From assembly GCA_041737835.1 (NCBI GenBank), contig JBGSQY010000046.1: a stretch of DNA of 64,000 bases. The stretch is one strand, 5' to 3'. Of the stretch, positions 41,982 through 50,785 are shown piece by piece. Both the position numbers and the translations under genes were made by a program. This DNA is from Bythopirellula sp041737835 (lineage in GTDB: Bacteria > Planctomycetota > Planctomycetia > Pirellulales > Lacipirellulaceae). The stretch's first letter is position 1; each line of letters starts with the position of its first letter. The notes beneath the pieces are model-generated. The model saw only the letters and a list, made by a program, of their open reading frames with translations. It was not told the DNA's origin and did no database searches.

Positions 41982-42812
41982 ATGGGCTTATTTACTGGCA
42001 AAAAAGGACTTATCACCGGGGTTTTCAACAAGCAGTCCATCGCTTGGGCGATCGCCGACAAGATCATGAGCGAAGGGGGCGAATGTGGCTTTTCCTACAT
42101 GCCTGACAAGCCTGATGACGAGCGGAAAAAGAACCTCAACCGCATCGATAAGCTCACCGAAGGCAATTCGCAGGTGAAATTTTTGCAGCCGATGGATGTG
42201 ACCAACGACGAACATCTCTCGGCACTTCGTGATGTTTGCAGTTCCAAGTTGGGCAAAATCGATTTTCTGCTGCACTCGATTGCGTTCGCTCTGCCTGATG
42301 ATTTGAAGCACGACACGATTCTGACCAGCCGAGCTGGTTTCAAGTTGGCGATGGAAATCAGCGCCTACAGCTTGATCGCCTTGTCGAATGCCATGCAGCC
42401 TGTGCTCAACGATGGGGCCAGCATCCTGACCCTCACCTACTATGGTGGCGAAAAAACCGTTCCGGGTTACAACGTTATGGGTGTTTGCAAGGCAGCCCTT
42501 GATTCGATCGTCAAATACTTGGCCTACGACCTGGGCCCCCGTGGCATTCGCGTCAATGCTCTCAGTGCTGGTCCATTGCAGACCATCTCTGGTCGTGGTG
42601 CGGGCGTCGAAGAAATGCTTGGTTTATACGAGGCCATGGCTCCCTTGGGACGCAACATCACGCACGAAGAAGCGGGCAACTGCGGCGCGTTCTTGCTCTC
42701 CGACATGTCTGCCGGGGTGACGTCGGAAATCCTGCATCTCGATGGCGGTTACAACGCCATGGGCTCACCCGGTCGATTGATTGATCGTATCAAGGCGGCG
42801 CAAGCCACTTGA
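41982..42812 (+). CDS. fabI: Enoyl-ACP reductase (NADH), FabI type
   Basis: 276 residues, short-chain dehydrogenase fold. Near the start LITGVFNKQSIAWAIA is the FabI variant of the nucleotide loop; DFLLHSIAFA follows, and the catalytic Tyr-x6-Lys is in GYNVMGVCKA with the TLTYYGGEK strand before it. VNALSAGPLQT is also FabI-like. Last step of fatty acid elongation. It is the target of triclosan in other bacteria. It faces the sigma-54 regulator across a palindrome-bearing spacer; an imperfect hairpin at 42914-42943 follows the gene. Confidence 0.94.
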   Translation: MGLFTGKKGLITGVFNKQSIAWAIADKIMSEGGECGFSYMPDKPDDERKKNLNRIDKLTEGNSQVKFLQPMDVTNDEHLSALRDVCSSKLGKIDFLLHSIAFALPDDLKHDTILTSRAGFKLAMEISAYSLIALSNAMQPVLNDGASILTLTYYGGEKTVPGYNVMGVCKAALDSIVKYLAYDLGPRGIRVNALSAGPLQTISGRGAGVEEMLGLYEAMAPLGRNITHEEAGNCGAFLLSDMSAGVTSEILHLDGGYNAMGSPGRLIDRIKAAQAT

Positions 42813-42913
42813 TCGTTTTCGGGCCTGATCGCTAGCGAATCATAGCTAGCATGCCAGGAATTCTGCGGAATTTACTCTAGGTGTTTCCGCGCGCGGTCTG
42901 TAAATTTTGCAAA

Positions 42914-42943
42914 GTCATCGCGACGAATTACTCGTGCGATGAC
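42914..42943. repeat. Imperfect hairpin downstream of fabI
   Basis: GTCATCGCGACGA / TCGTGCGATGAC with a 5-nt loop and one bulged base. No U-run. It may stabilise the fabI 3' end. Confidence 0.4.
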
Positions 42944-43106
42944 GACCCCGCAGAATTGATTCGCCCCCAAGATCCCAGTTCCTTGCTGATTCGGCGAATA
43001 AGCGTTTGAGTTGTGCAGAGTTGGTCCGCCGTTTGCATGCTCACGTTTCGCCTGAGTATTTTGCTCTAGGACATGGATCGTCCTTCAACCCCGCACAGGT
43101 TTGAGC

Positions 43107-44123
43107 ATGGAAGCTCCCCTTTTTGGGACTAATGGTCGTTGCGCCATTAAGTTCTTGTTATCACTCGTACTTCTCGCCATCGTTCATTGCGCTGCGCAGG
43201 CCGGCGCAGGGTATCGAACCCAAAACTTCACGGTGGATGCGCCCACGCCACAATTGGCGAAAGAGATAGGCGACTTCGCCGAAAAGTATCGCAAAGAATT
43301 GGCAATCGAATGGTTAGGGAAGGAACTTCCCGGCTGGTCGAAGCCATGTCCGATCAAGGCGCGTGTTGAACAAAACTTGGGGGCCGGCGGCGCGACAAGT
43401 TTTGTGTTCGATCGCGGCGAGGTGTTCGGCTGGCGCATGGATATCCAAGGCTCGCGTGAACGGATTCTCGATTCCGTGTTGCCTCATGAGATCACACACA
43501 CCATTTTTGCCTGCCATTTCCGTCAACCGCTACCTCGATGGGCGGACGAGGGAGCTTGCACCACAGTCGAGCATCACAGCGAGATTTCCAAGCAGGAAAA
43601 CATGCTGATTGAATTTCTGCAAACTCGTCGCGGAATTCCGTTCAGCCACATGTTTGCGATGAAGGAATATCCGCAGGACGTGTTGCCGCTTTATGCTCAA
43701 GGACACTCCCTCGCACAGTTTTTGATTTCCCAATACGGCAAACAGGCGTTCTTGGAATTTGTCGCCGATGGCTTAACTGACGAAAATTGGCCTCGCGCGA
43801 TCAGGGAAAATTACGGTTACAGCGACTTGCTCACCTTGCAGAATTCATGGCTCGGGTGGGTCAAAGAGGGTCGGCCACAATTGCAGTTGGCAAGCAATGC
43901 CAAGGCACGCGGAACCGTTGCTCAGCCAGTCTCTGCTCCTGCTACCACGGTTGTACGTGGCCAGGATCCCGATTCTGGAGCGAAGTCAGGCGGATGGGTG
44001 TCCGTGGGAGCTGCGGCATCACGGCCCACACCCAATCGGCCAGCTGAGCAACGCGAAGTCGCTGCTGCTCCTGCAGGGCCCAGCGTCTATGAAGCTTTGA
44101 GCAGCGGCCAAATCCGGCGGTAA
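43107..44123 (+). CDS. Secreted gluzincin-type metallopeptidase-like protein
   Basis: 338 residues from ATG 43107 (a TTG at 43101 is also in frame). Signal peptide (IKFLLSLVLLAIVHCAAQA). The zinc site is LPHEITH with a downstream Glu in RWADEGACTTVE, the HExxH-plus-Glu arrangement of gluzincins. The C-terminal 80 residues are Ala/Pro/Ser-rich and low in complexity. It is similar in layout to the Tat-exported protein at 57.6 kb. Its stop (44121-44123) directly abuts the convergent AAA+ gene. Confidence 0.75.
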   Translation: MEAPLFGTNGRCAIKFLLSLVLLAIVHCAAQAGAGYRTQNFTVDAPTPQLAKEIGDFAEKYRKELAIEWLGKELPGWSKPCPIKARVEQNLGAGGATSFVFDRGEVFGWRMDIQGSRERILDSVLPHEITHTIFACHFRQPLPRWADEGACTTVEHHSEISKQENMLIEFLQTRRGIPFSHMFAMKEYPQDVLPLYAQGHSLAQFLISQYGKQAFLEFVADGLTDENWPRAIRENYGYSDLLTLQNSWLGWVKEGRPQLQLASNAKARGTVAQPVSAPATTVVRGQDPDSGAKSGGWVSVGAAASRPTPNRPAEQREVAAAPAGPSVYEALSSGQIRR

Positions 44124-45884
44124 CTACTGAGACGGGCTGCCATTGGCTTGATTACCGTTGCTGTTGGTACTGGCCACCAACGTTCCCCAGTCGGCTGAGA
44201 AATTATGCTCGCACTTTGGACAGCGTACTTTTTGCCCTAAGAATTTCGTCGGCGCATCTTTGCCATGCTTACAAGCGGGGCATTCGATATGAAATCTTAA
44301 ATCGCTCTCCTCAGTGACGTTAACAAAGACTTCCAGCGGTACATCCTTAAATTCGACATCTTGCGGTTCGAGCATCGATAGCTGTTCGACTGATAACTCC
44401 GCGATTTCCGCAATGCGGTTAGCCATCAAGCGAATCGCATGTTCGAACAAATTACGAGCCGCACGGCCATTACCAAAATAGCGGTCGCGACGTTGCCAGA
44501 GATAATCGAAGCCGACGATCACTTTCGCACGGGTTAGCGGTTTGAGCGTGTATTGGTTTTTGTCGCACATCAAACCAAAGATTTGAGTCAGCTCCAGCGG
44601 CGAATAGTCCAAAAACTCAAGGTTGCGGCTAAAACGGGACGACAGTCCGGGATTCGAGCGCAGCAGGATTTCCATTTCAAGCGGATAACCAGCCAAGATC
44701 ACCACGAGTTGATCGCGGTTGTCTTCCATTCTTTTTAGCAGCGTTTGCACCGCTTCATGCCCAAACGGATCTTCCCCTTCGCTAGAAATGAGTGTGTAGG
44801 CCTCGTCGATAAACAAAACGCCGTCCAGCGCTTCGTCGATTTTCTTATTCGTCTTAGGGCCAGTTTGGCCGGCATATTCAGCCACTAATCCGGAGCGATC
44901 GGTTTCGACCAGATGCCCTTTCTTGAGTACGCCCATCGCACCAAAAATCGTCCCGACAATGCGGGCGACGGTTGTTTTGCCTGTCCCCGGATTGCCGTTG
45001 AAGACCATGTGTAAGCTAAGATTTGTCGTGGGCAAGCCCGCTTGTTCGCGTTGTTTCTGCACTTTTAGGAAATTGGTAAGCGTCCTCACTTCCTGCTTGA
45101 TGTTGCCCAAGCCAATGAGGCGGTCAAGCTCGGCGAGCGCATCTTTCAGAACCTGTTCAGGAGTTTTTTGAGGCTCTTTCTCGCCTTCTATCTCTTCAGC
45201 AATTTTGATCCTTGGCTGGCCGAGTAATTGGGGATCTTTCTGCACGGCGGTTGAACCGTGCCGTGTTTCGGGAAGCTCATTGCGGTCGAGCAGAATTTTG
45301 TCGATCGCTTCAATACGAGCTTGCGATTCCTCTTCGTGCTGAGTCGGCTCGTCGATGGGAATTTGCCGCAGGTGGCGATGCAATTCGTCCTGTACCAATT
45401 TCACGCGGAGTGCTTCACGTTCCTTGAGTGGGCCATCCGCACGGGCAACGACATTCGCTAGCCGCATCGCTATGGTTTCCAGTTCTCCGACTCTCTCACG
45501 CAACGGGGCAATTTGATCGAACGGCCGCACGAGCGCGTACCATTTGAGCGACGACGCTTTGCCCGACATGTCGTGAATGGCCGTTTTGAGGTCTTCTTCG
45601 TTGAGCCACTGGCTCCACAGGTGAAATAGCAGCACTTCGGCAAGAAATTTCTCGTTGGTGCTCCAGCGGCGATCCGCTTCGCAAATCGTGATGAAGATTT
45701 TCACCACCAAGGCGCGATGCAGATCGTCCATGAGTTGGACGAATCCGCTCCCCGACTGAGGAAGTTGATCGGGAAAATCTCGCACGCATTGCTCGCCAGC
45801 CGACAAATAAAGTTCGCGGCACTGGCCCAGAAGTTGGCGAAATTGGCTCGGCAGATCAGAAAACTCGAATGTCATGTGCCCCAT
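44124..45884 (-). CDS. AAA+ ATPase of the CbbX/SpoVK/EccA type with zinc ribbon
   Basis: 586 residues (ATG 45875 is an alternative start). The N-terminal ~220 residues are helical with a TerB-like acidic pattern (ICEADRRW, VVARADGPLKE). The AAA+ domain has Walker A GNPGTGKT (297-304), Walker B LFIDEA (357-362), sensor and arginine-finger regions (RNLEF, GNGRAARNLFE). A C-terminal zinc ribbon contains CPAC and CPKC pairs. The same AAA+ clade includes EccA of type VII secretion and rubisco activase CbbX; with WXG100/FtsK genes in this window an EccA-like role is thinkable, but the loci are 25 kb apart. Confidence 0.85.
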   Translation of the reverse strand: MGHMTFEFSDLPSQFRQLLGQCRELYLSAGEQCVRDFPDQLPQSGSGFVQLMDDLHRALVVKIFITICEADRRWSTNEKFLAEVLLFHLWSQWLNEEDLKTAIHDMSGKASSLKWYALVRPFDQIAPLRERVGELETIAMRLANVVARADGPLKEREALRVKLVQDELHRHLRQIPIDEPTQHEEESQARIEAIDKILLDRNELPETRHGSTAVQKDPQLLGQPRIKIAEEIEGEKEPQKTPEQVLKDALAELDRLIGLGNIKQEVRTLTNFLKVQKQREQAGLPTTNLSLHMVFNGNPGTGKTTVARIVGTIFGAMGVLKKGHLVETDRSGLVAEYAGQTGPKTNKKIDEALDGVLFIDEAYTLISSEGEDPFGHEAVQTLLKRMEDNRDQLVVILAGYPLEMEILLRSNPGLSSRFSRNLEFLDYSPLELTQIFGLMCDKNQYTLKPLTRAKVIVGFDYLWQRRDRYFGNGRAARNLFEHAIRLMANRIAEIAELSVEQLSMLEPQDVEFKDVPLEVFVNVTEESDLRFHIECPACKHGKDAPTKFLGQKVRCPKCEHNFSADWGTLVASTNSNGNQANGSPSQ

Positions 45885-45925
45885 TATCCGCTCGCCGAGC
45901 GTGCGGACAAGGCGGCAAATGTGCC

Positions 45926-46558
45926 CTAAACCAAGCCCTTCCGCACGGCCCAGACCGCCGCCTGCGTGCGGTCCGAAACTCCAAGCTTACGCAACACGTG
46001 TTGAACGTGCTCTTTCACTGTTTCGTAACTAATCGACAAAGCTTGGGCGATTTCTTTGTTACTTAGCCCCAAAGCGAGTTGTTTGAGGACCTCGCTCTCA
46101 CGTTTCGTGAGCGGCACTTCGAGATCGTTGGTCGGACGTGAATTCGTAAGAGGCCCTGAAACGCGGCGGAGGTTCTCCCGATTCCAGAGTGTAACGCCGG
46201 TGGCCACTTGTTGAACCGCGGAAATTAATTCCGCTTGCGAGGCACTCTTAACCAAGTAGCCCGCCGCCCCGAGTGCGACCGCGCGGGCAATGTACGTCGG
46301 ATTATCGTGGGCCGTGAAAATCACGACCGGAATATCAGGCATTTCGGCTTTGAGTTTTGAAAGGCACGCCATGCCGTCGGATTCGGGCATGCGCACGTCG
46401 AGGAGTACTACGTCGGGCCGATATTGTTGTGCCATCTGGAGCGCTTGTGCTCCATCACATGCTTCGGCGACCACAGTGATGTCGCTTTCGCGAACCATCG
46501 ACGCAACACCTGCCCGAACGACCGCGTGGTCGTCGGCAACTAGCAGGCGAATCGGCAT
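45926..46558 (-). CDS. NarL/LuxR-type two-component response regulator
   Basis: 210 residues from ATG 46558 with GGAG 6 nt upstream. Receiver domain with the acidic pocket at residues 9-10 (VADDH), phosphorylation Asp54 in VVLLDVRMPES, Thr in VIFTAHD and Lys in GYLVKSA; LuxR-type HTH near 145-205 (LTKRESEVLKQLALGLSNKEIA). No sensor kinase gene is next to it, so it is an orphan within the window. Binds DNA as a dimer after phosphorylation. Confidence 0.93.
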   Translation of the reverse strand: MPIRLLVADDHAVVRAGVASMVRESDITVVAEACDGAQALQMAQQYRPDVVLLDVRMPESDGMACLSKLKAEMPDIPVVIFTAHDNPTYIARAVALGAAGYLVKSASQAELISAVQQVATGVTLWNRENLRRVSGPLTNSRPTNDLEVPLTKRESEVLKQLALGLSNKEIAQALSISYETVKEHVQHVLRKLGVSDRTQAAVWAVRKGLV

Positions 46559-47203
46559 TGCACACTCCTGGCTGTCAGTCCGATGAATACATCGGGGCTT
46601 AGGTAATTCGATAACAGATACCAAGGGCTCTTCAACACGTGCGGAGGATTTCTAAGTAATCAATTGCGCGTAGCTGCGCATAATTCTCTTAACCCCATCA
46701 CCATCACGTTAAATTACCCTGGCAACTGTGAGCATCGAGCAAACGATGCTGCAACAATCGATTCCCTGCCAAGAACGATCTTCGATAGCTGATGGCAAGA
46801 CGCAAATCTTGTCTCTAAAACTTATCGATGATCAGTTAATCAACCCGAAGTCAACGCAAACGACTCATTCGTCAGCTGACTCCAAGGCTTCAACTTGCTG
46901 TTTTAACTTACCAACAGAAAACCACAAACAACAGCCTTATTTCAATTTCTGACTCTACGAGAAAAAGTTGATAATAGCAAAGAAAATCCCTTGGAATTCG
47001 CAATAGCTGGATAAGTTCGCGCGCTAATATGATGGCACTGCTGCCGGGCAAAAATTGCTCCAGTTCAAGCTTTACACCAAATCGACAATCCACCATACTC
47101 AGCCCCCTACCCGCTGAGAAACGCAATTTTTAGGGCCTCTCGCAAGGTCTGCCGGTTAAGGCTGGTCGTTTTTCGATTCGCTTCTCGGAGCACACGGTGT
47201 TTT
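46559..47203. other. 645-bp intergenic region, nothing supported
   Basis: AT-richer divergent spacer between the response regulator and the TIM-barrel gene. A plus-strand frame of 74 codons (46728-46952, GTG start) has low-complexity Ser/Gln/Thr composition and no ribosome site and is not called. No terminator, tRNA or repeat recognised. Confidence 0.5.
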
Positions 47204-48052
47204 ATGGATTTGAGCAGTGTTGCCGCTTGTCCCAAGTTGTCGATGAGCGAGGTGACCACTTTCCGTTGGTCTTTCGAGCAGGATGTTTTCAACTATGCAG
47301 CAGCGGGCTATGAAGCGATCGGCATTTGGCGGCAAAAGTTAGCCGATTTTGGCGAGGAAGCAGGTGTTGATCTGCTTGCCGACAGCGGCCTGCGTGTCTC
47401 GCATTTGCTGTGGGCAGGGGGATTCACAGGGAGCGATGGCCGCACCTGGGACGAATCCATCGACGACGCCTGCCAAGCCATCCGGCTTGCCGGGGCGATG
47501 AATGCGGGTTGTTTGGTTGTTTATCCAGGTGGCCGCAATAATCACATTTACCGCCATGCCGAACGATTGTTTCGCGTGGCGCTTGATACGCTGCTCTCAT
47601 TAGCTGAGGCTGCGGATGTGACTTTGGCAATCGAGCCGATGCACCCCGCGTGTGCCCGGGACTGGACGTTCTTGACCGACATTGAGTCGACTCTGGCCCT
47701 GATCGAAAATATCAATTCTCCGAATCTCAAACTGGTTTTTGATACTTATCACTTCGGCCATGATCGGGCCATTTTGTCGAATCTTCGAGAACTCGTGCCC
47801 TACTTGGCTCTTGTCCAGCTAGGCGATCGTCGTGTTCCCCACGGAGTCGATCAGCAGCGTTGCCCGCTCGGCGAAGGCAAAATTCCCTTGCGAAAAACTA
47901 TCCTCGGTTTGCGCGAAGCTGGTTATAATGGCGATTTCGACGTTGAGCTTTCCGGCGTTGGTTTCGAAATGGGAAGCTACCATCGGCTACTTGCCGATTG
48001 CCGCCAGCAATTTGAAGCGATGATGCCCGCCCTGAGCAAGTCGATTTCATAA
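47204..48052 (+). CDS. Sugar phosphate isomerase/epimerase-type TIM barrel protein
   Basis: 282 residues, AP-endonuclease-2/xylose-isomerase-like TIM barrel. Visible metal-site-like residues: the Glu in LAIEPMHP, the Asp and His in KLVFDTYHFGH, the His/Asp in VQLGDRRVPHG, and the terminal Glu in FDVELSG. Substrate unknown. No signal peptide. It is 33 bp upstream of arfB on the same strand. Confidence 0.82.
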   Translation: MDLSSVAACPKLSMSEVTTFRWSFEQDVFNYAAAGYEAIGIWRQKLADFGEEAGVDLLADSGLRVSHLLWAGGFTGSDGRTWDESIDDACQAIRLAGAMNAGCLVVYPGGRNNHIYRHAERLFRVALDTLLSLAEAADVTLAIEPMHPACARDWTFLTDIESTLALIENINSPNLKLVFDTYHFGHDRAILSNLRELVPYLALVQLGDRRVPHGVDQQRCPLGEGKIPLRKTILGLREAGYNGDFDVELSGVGFEMGSYHRLLADCRQQFEAMMPALSKSIS

Positions 48053-48085
48053 GCACGGCGGCATTGCCGTCCCAACGGTACTGCC

Positions 48086-48520
48086 ATGTCGCGCTCACTG
48101 GTCATCAATTCGCAGATTGTCATTCCCAGTTCGGAATTGATAGCGTCGTTTGCCCGTAGCTCGGGGCCCGGCGGGCAAAACGTCAACAAGGTCAACAGCA
48201 AGGCTCAAGTGCGCTGGAACCTGCGTGCTTCGGACGCATTGCCAGCGGAAGTGAAGCTCCGTTTCGAGTCCTGTTTCCCCACGCGGATTAATCAAGCCGG
48301 GGAAGTGATGCTCAGCAGCGACAAATATCGCGACCAAGGACGAAACCTCTCGGATTGTTACGAGAAGTTGCGGCAACTGATTCAAGCTGCCCTGATCGTG
48401 CCACGCAAGCGCAAAAAATCACGTCCCACGCGAAGTTCGATCGAAGACCGGTTGACTGAGAAGCGACAAAAGTCCGTTCAAAAGACTCAACGCAAATTTC
48501 GTCCTACTGACGAGAATTGA
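48086..48520 (+). CDS. arfB: Peptidyl-tRNA hydrolase ArfB
   Basis: 144 residues. The GGQ motif at 29-31 (SSGPGGQNVNK) catalyses ester hydrolysis of peptidyl-tRNA on stalled ribosomes; VNSKAQVRW follows as in ArfB/ICT1. The C-terminal tail is rich in Lys/Arg (RKRKKSRPTRSS...KRQKS), as required for entry into the empty mRNA channel. No tmRNA gene lies in the window. Confidence 0.92.
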   Translation: MSRSLVINSQIVIPSSELIASFARSSGPGGQNVNKVNSKAQVRWNLRASDALPAEVKLRFESCFPTRINQAGEVMLSSDKYRDQGRNLSDCYEKLRQLIQAALIVPRKRKKSRPTRSSIEDRLTEKRQKSVQKTQRKFRPTDEN

Positions 48521-48860
48521 ACACAATCGCCGCAAGTGCTTATCTGGCTGGCAGTTCGGGACTGGCTTTGCAAAAAGCTAAACTTGAGTAGCACCAGGTA
48601 ATTGCTTGTTCCGAAACTCGCGCGGTAAAATACAAGGCCTTCTCAACGAGGCCACAGCGAATCTACACATCGCTGGTTGCGACTCCAGCCAACTGGAAAA
48701 CAAGTTTCCTCATTCACAAAGGAGCATGGTAACAGTGACTGCATGCCGCCAGACGACTCTTCGTCTCGTCACTGCTTCAGAGATCACGACGATATTTGAA
48801 AGATCGATGTTACAGCGATGAGAAAGACTTCTCATCACGCAATGAATGGAGGATGTTCAC
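48521..48860. other. 340-bp intergenic region, nothing supported
   Basis: A 71-codon plus-strand frame at 48606-48821 has no ribosome site and irregular composition. No hairpin with a U-run. Probably leader of the hemerythrin-like gene. Confidence 0.45.
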
Positions 48861-49325
48861 ATGCAAACCTTCGATATAAAATCCCAAGCCAACGCGGCGT
48901 GTCTCGAACACGAAATTCTTAACCATGTCAAACAAGCCCTGCGGGTAACGTTGGGCTGGAAAGTCCCTCCCGAGGGCATTTCTCGAAAGCTGTCCAGCGT
49001 ACAGTTCACACTCAAGTCGTTTCAGCGCCATCTTGAGCGCTTGATGAACATCGAAGAGCAAGACGGCTACATGGTGTACGTGGAAGAAATCAAGCCCAAC
49101 ATGCACTTTCGTGTCGATCGCTTGGAACACGACCACAACCGCTTCCGCCGTGTGATGGATAATTTGCTTCCTAAAGTCGATTCTTTAAGCGAATACGATG
49201 AAGACGAAATCCAAACTGTTTGCGAAGAAATCTATGCGTTGTTAGAACGCGTCGATCATCACGACAAAGAGGAAATCGCGCTGCTCCAAGACTCGATGTG
49301 GTTAGATGAAGGGGGCGAAGGCTGA
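48861..49325 (+). CDS. Hemerythrin-like HHE-domain protein
   Basis: 154 residues from ATG 48861; a GGAGG ribosome site 9 nt upstream favours it over the upstream ATG 48846. Four-helix pattern with His-rich sites: EHDHNRF (H-x-H region), then VDHHDKEEIALLQ near the end, and an earlier HLERLMNIEE. These fit an HHE cation-binding domain, which binds iron or oxygen. Acidic C-terminus. No adjacent partner gene points to a pathway. Confidence 0.72.
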   Translation: MQTFDIKSQANAACLEHEILNHVKQALRVTLGWKVPPEGISRKLSSVQFTLKSFQRHLERLMNIEEQDGYMVYVEEIKPNMHFRVDRLEHDHNRFRRVMDNLLPKVDSLSEYDEDEIQTVCEEIYALLERVDHHDKEEIALLQDSMWLDEGGEG

Positions 49326-49449
49326 AGGTGTCCACAATCTGCACCTTGCTGGCTCCGTTTTTCCACGAGATTATTCGCCACGAGTGGCAGCTTTAGGGTA
49401 AAATTCAATGGGACTTGATTCTCATTGAACGCCACTTAACAATCCACTC

Positions 49450-50190
49450 ATGGCTCGACGCACTCAACACCTCGACAATTACTTTGCCGATTGGCCCTTT
49501 GTGCCCGGCCAAGTCTTGGTGCGTGAAGTCAAAGGTTCCGATGGCCGGCCCGTATTACAGATGCGGGTCGACATGGGCATTGTCCAGTTGGAGGAGACGG
49601 GTCGACCCGATGGTGTTAGGCCCGAGGGGTTTGAAACTTTTTACGACTACATGCTGTCGCTGTCTTTCGCCGAGGGCCCGGCCTTTCAGCTTGATGGCCA
49701 GCGGTGCAACGAAATTGACCGCGAGTTTTACCAGTTCTATCACCGCCGCGTTTGCTGGTTGACTCTCAACCGCTACGCCGAGGCGATCAGCGATGCCGAC
49801 CACACGCTTTCGTTGATGGATTTCAGTGCCGCCTATGCCCCTGATCCCCAGTGGGCCATGATGCACGAACAGTATCGGCCTTTCGTGATGTTTCACCGCA
49901 TTCAGGCCTTGGCGCTCGTGGAATTGGAAAAATCCAATCCCCGTGGTGCAGTGGAAGCTGTCGATGCTGGGCTGACCTCGTTGCGAAACTTGTTTGAATC
50001 GCAAGAAGCTTTAGAACAATACGAAGAAGATACCTTCGTCGAAAAATTGCGCGAGATGCGCGACTCGATTGCAAAGCACTACGAGATCGGTCCCTCGCTT
50101 GCCGAGCAATTAGCTCAAGCTATTGCTGCTGAGCAGTATGAATTGGCCGCCAAACTCCGTGACCGCATGGATCACGACCCACAAAAATAG
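49450..50190 (+). CDS. UVR-motif protein
   Basis: 246 residues, soluble. The N-terminal ~190 residues contain TPR-like helices (RYAEAISDADHTLSLMDF, RIQALALVELEKSNPRGAVEAVDAGL) and no recognised enzyme domain. The C-terminus is a UVR motif (SLAEQLAQAIAAEQYELAAKLRDRM), the helical hairpin used for protein contacts in UvrB/UvrC and McsA. Likely a scaffold or regulatory protein. It shares no operon overlap. Confidence 0.8.
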   Translation: MARRTQHLDNYFADWPFVPGQVLVREVKGSDGRPVLQMRVDMGIVQLEETGRPDGVRPEGFETFYDYMLSLSFAEGPAFQLDGQRCNEIDREFYQFYHRRVCWLTLNRYAEAISDADHTLSLMDFSAAYAPDPQWAMMHEQYRPFVMFHRIQALALVELEKSNPRGAVEAVDAGLTSLRNLFESQEALEQYEEDTFVEKLREMRDSIAKHYEIGPSLAEQLAQAIAAEQYELAAKLRDRMDHDPQK

Positions 50191-50462
50191 GCCTTCTGGT
50201 TTTCGCCGCGTCACTGCGAATCTTGGTCGTCCGACGGCGAACATTACTTTTTACAATGCTGTCAGTCTAAAGCTTCAATATCGCCACTGTTCGCCGATAG
50301 CTAGCAGTCGATGAATTGCCGAGAAATCTGCTTTTTCCTCGGCTCAACGAAAACTCGCCGCACCATTGGCATGAGCTGTGCGTAGTATCGATGCGTGTCT
50401 TAAGCGACACCAACTTTTCAAAACGGAACGGAAGCTCATCTTACAAACGCAGGGAGTGTGTC

Positions 50463-50780
50463 ATGTTAGTTCTCACCAGAAAGCAAAGCGAAACCATTCA
50501 AATCGGCGACTCGATCACCATCACCGTCTTGCGGATGAAGGGCAAGGCTGTGCGGATCGGCATTCAAGCCCCGCACGATTACAACGTCATTCGTGGTGAA
50601 CTGGCGTTCGATTTGGCGAATGAAGCAGTCGGCGATGATAATACTGCTAAAGAAGATGGTGTGCCAACTTTGAAGCACAAGTCTCGCATTCGTGAAAATC
50701 GGAATGACTCGTGGTCAACAGAGGCCAAGACCACTTTGGAATCGGTGGTCGGTTCCGCGGCTGGGGCTTGGAGTATCTAG
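50463..50780 (+). CDS. csrA: Carbon storage regulator CsrA, long form
   Basis: Post-transcriptional regulator that binds GGA hairpins in mRNA leaders. 105 residues; the first ~60 are a normal CsrA (MLVLTRKQSETIQIGDSITITVLRMKGKAVRIGIQAP) including the RNA-contact GEL-type motif IRGELAF. About 40 extra residues at the C-terminus are polar and probably disordered. ATG 50463 is preceded by GGGAG about 6 nt upstream; the frame open to 50316 is not CsrA-like. Its stop is 5 bp from the convergent lipase stop. Confidence 0.92.
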   Translation: MLVLTRKQSETIQIGDSITITVLRMKGKAVRIGIQAPHDYNVIRGELAFDLANEAVGDDNTAKEDGVPTLKHKSRIRENRNDSWSTEAKTTLESVVGSAAGAWSI

Positions 50781-50785
50781 AGCAA

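Noticed and set aside
46728..46952. 74-codon plus-strand frame in the 46.6-47.2 kb gap
   Set aside because: GTG start without a ribosome site; Ser/Thr/Gln-rich low-complexity product; no neighbouring operon context.
48606..48821. 71-codon plus-strand frame before the hemerythrin-like gene
   Set aside because: No ribosome site and no protein-like pattern; probably leader sequence.
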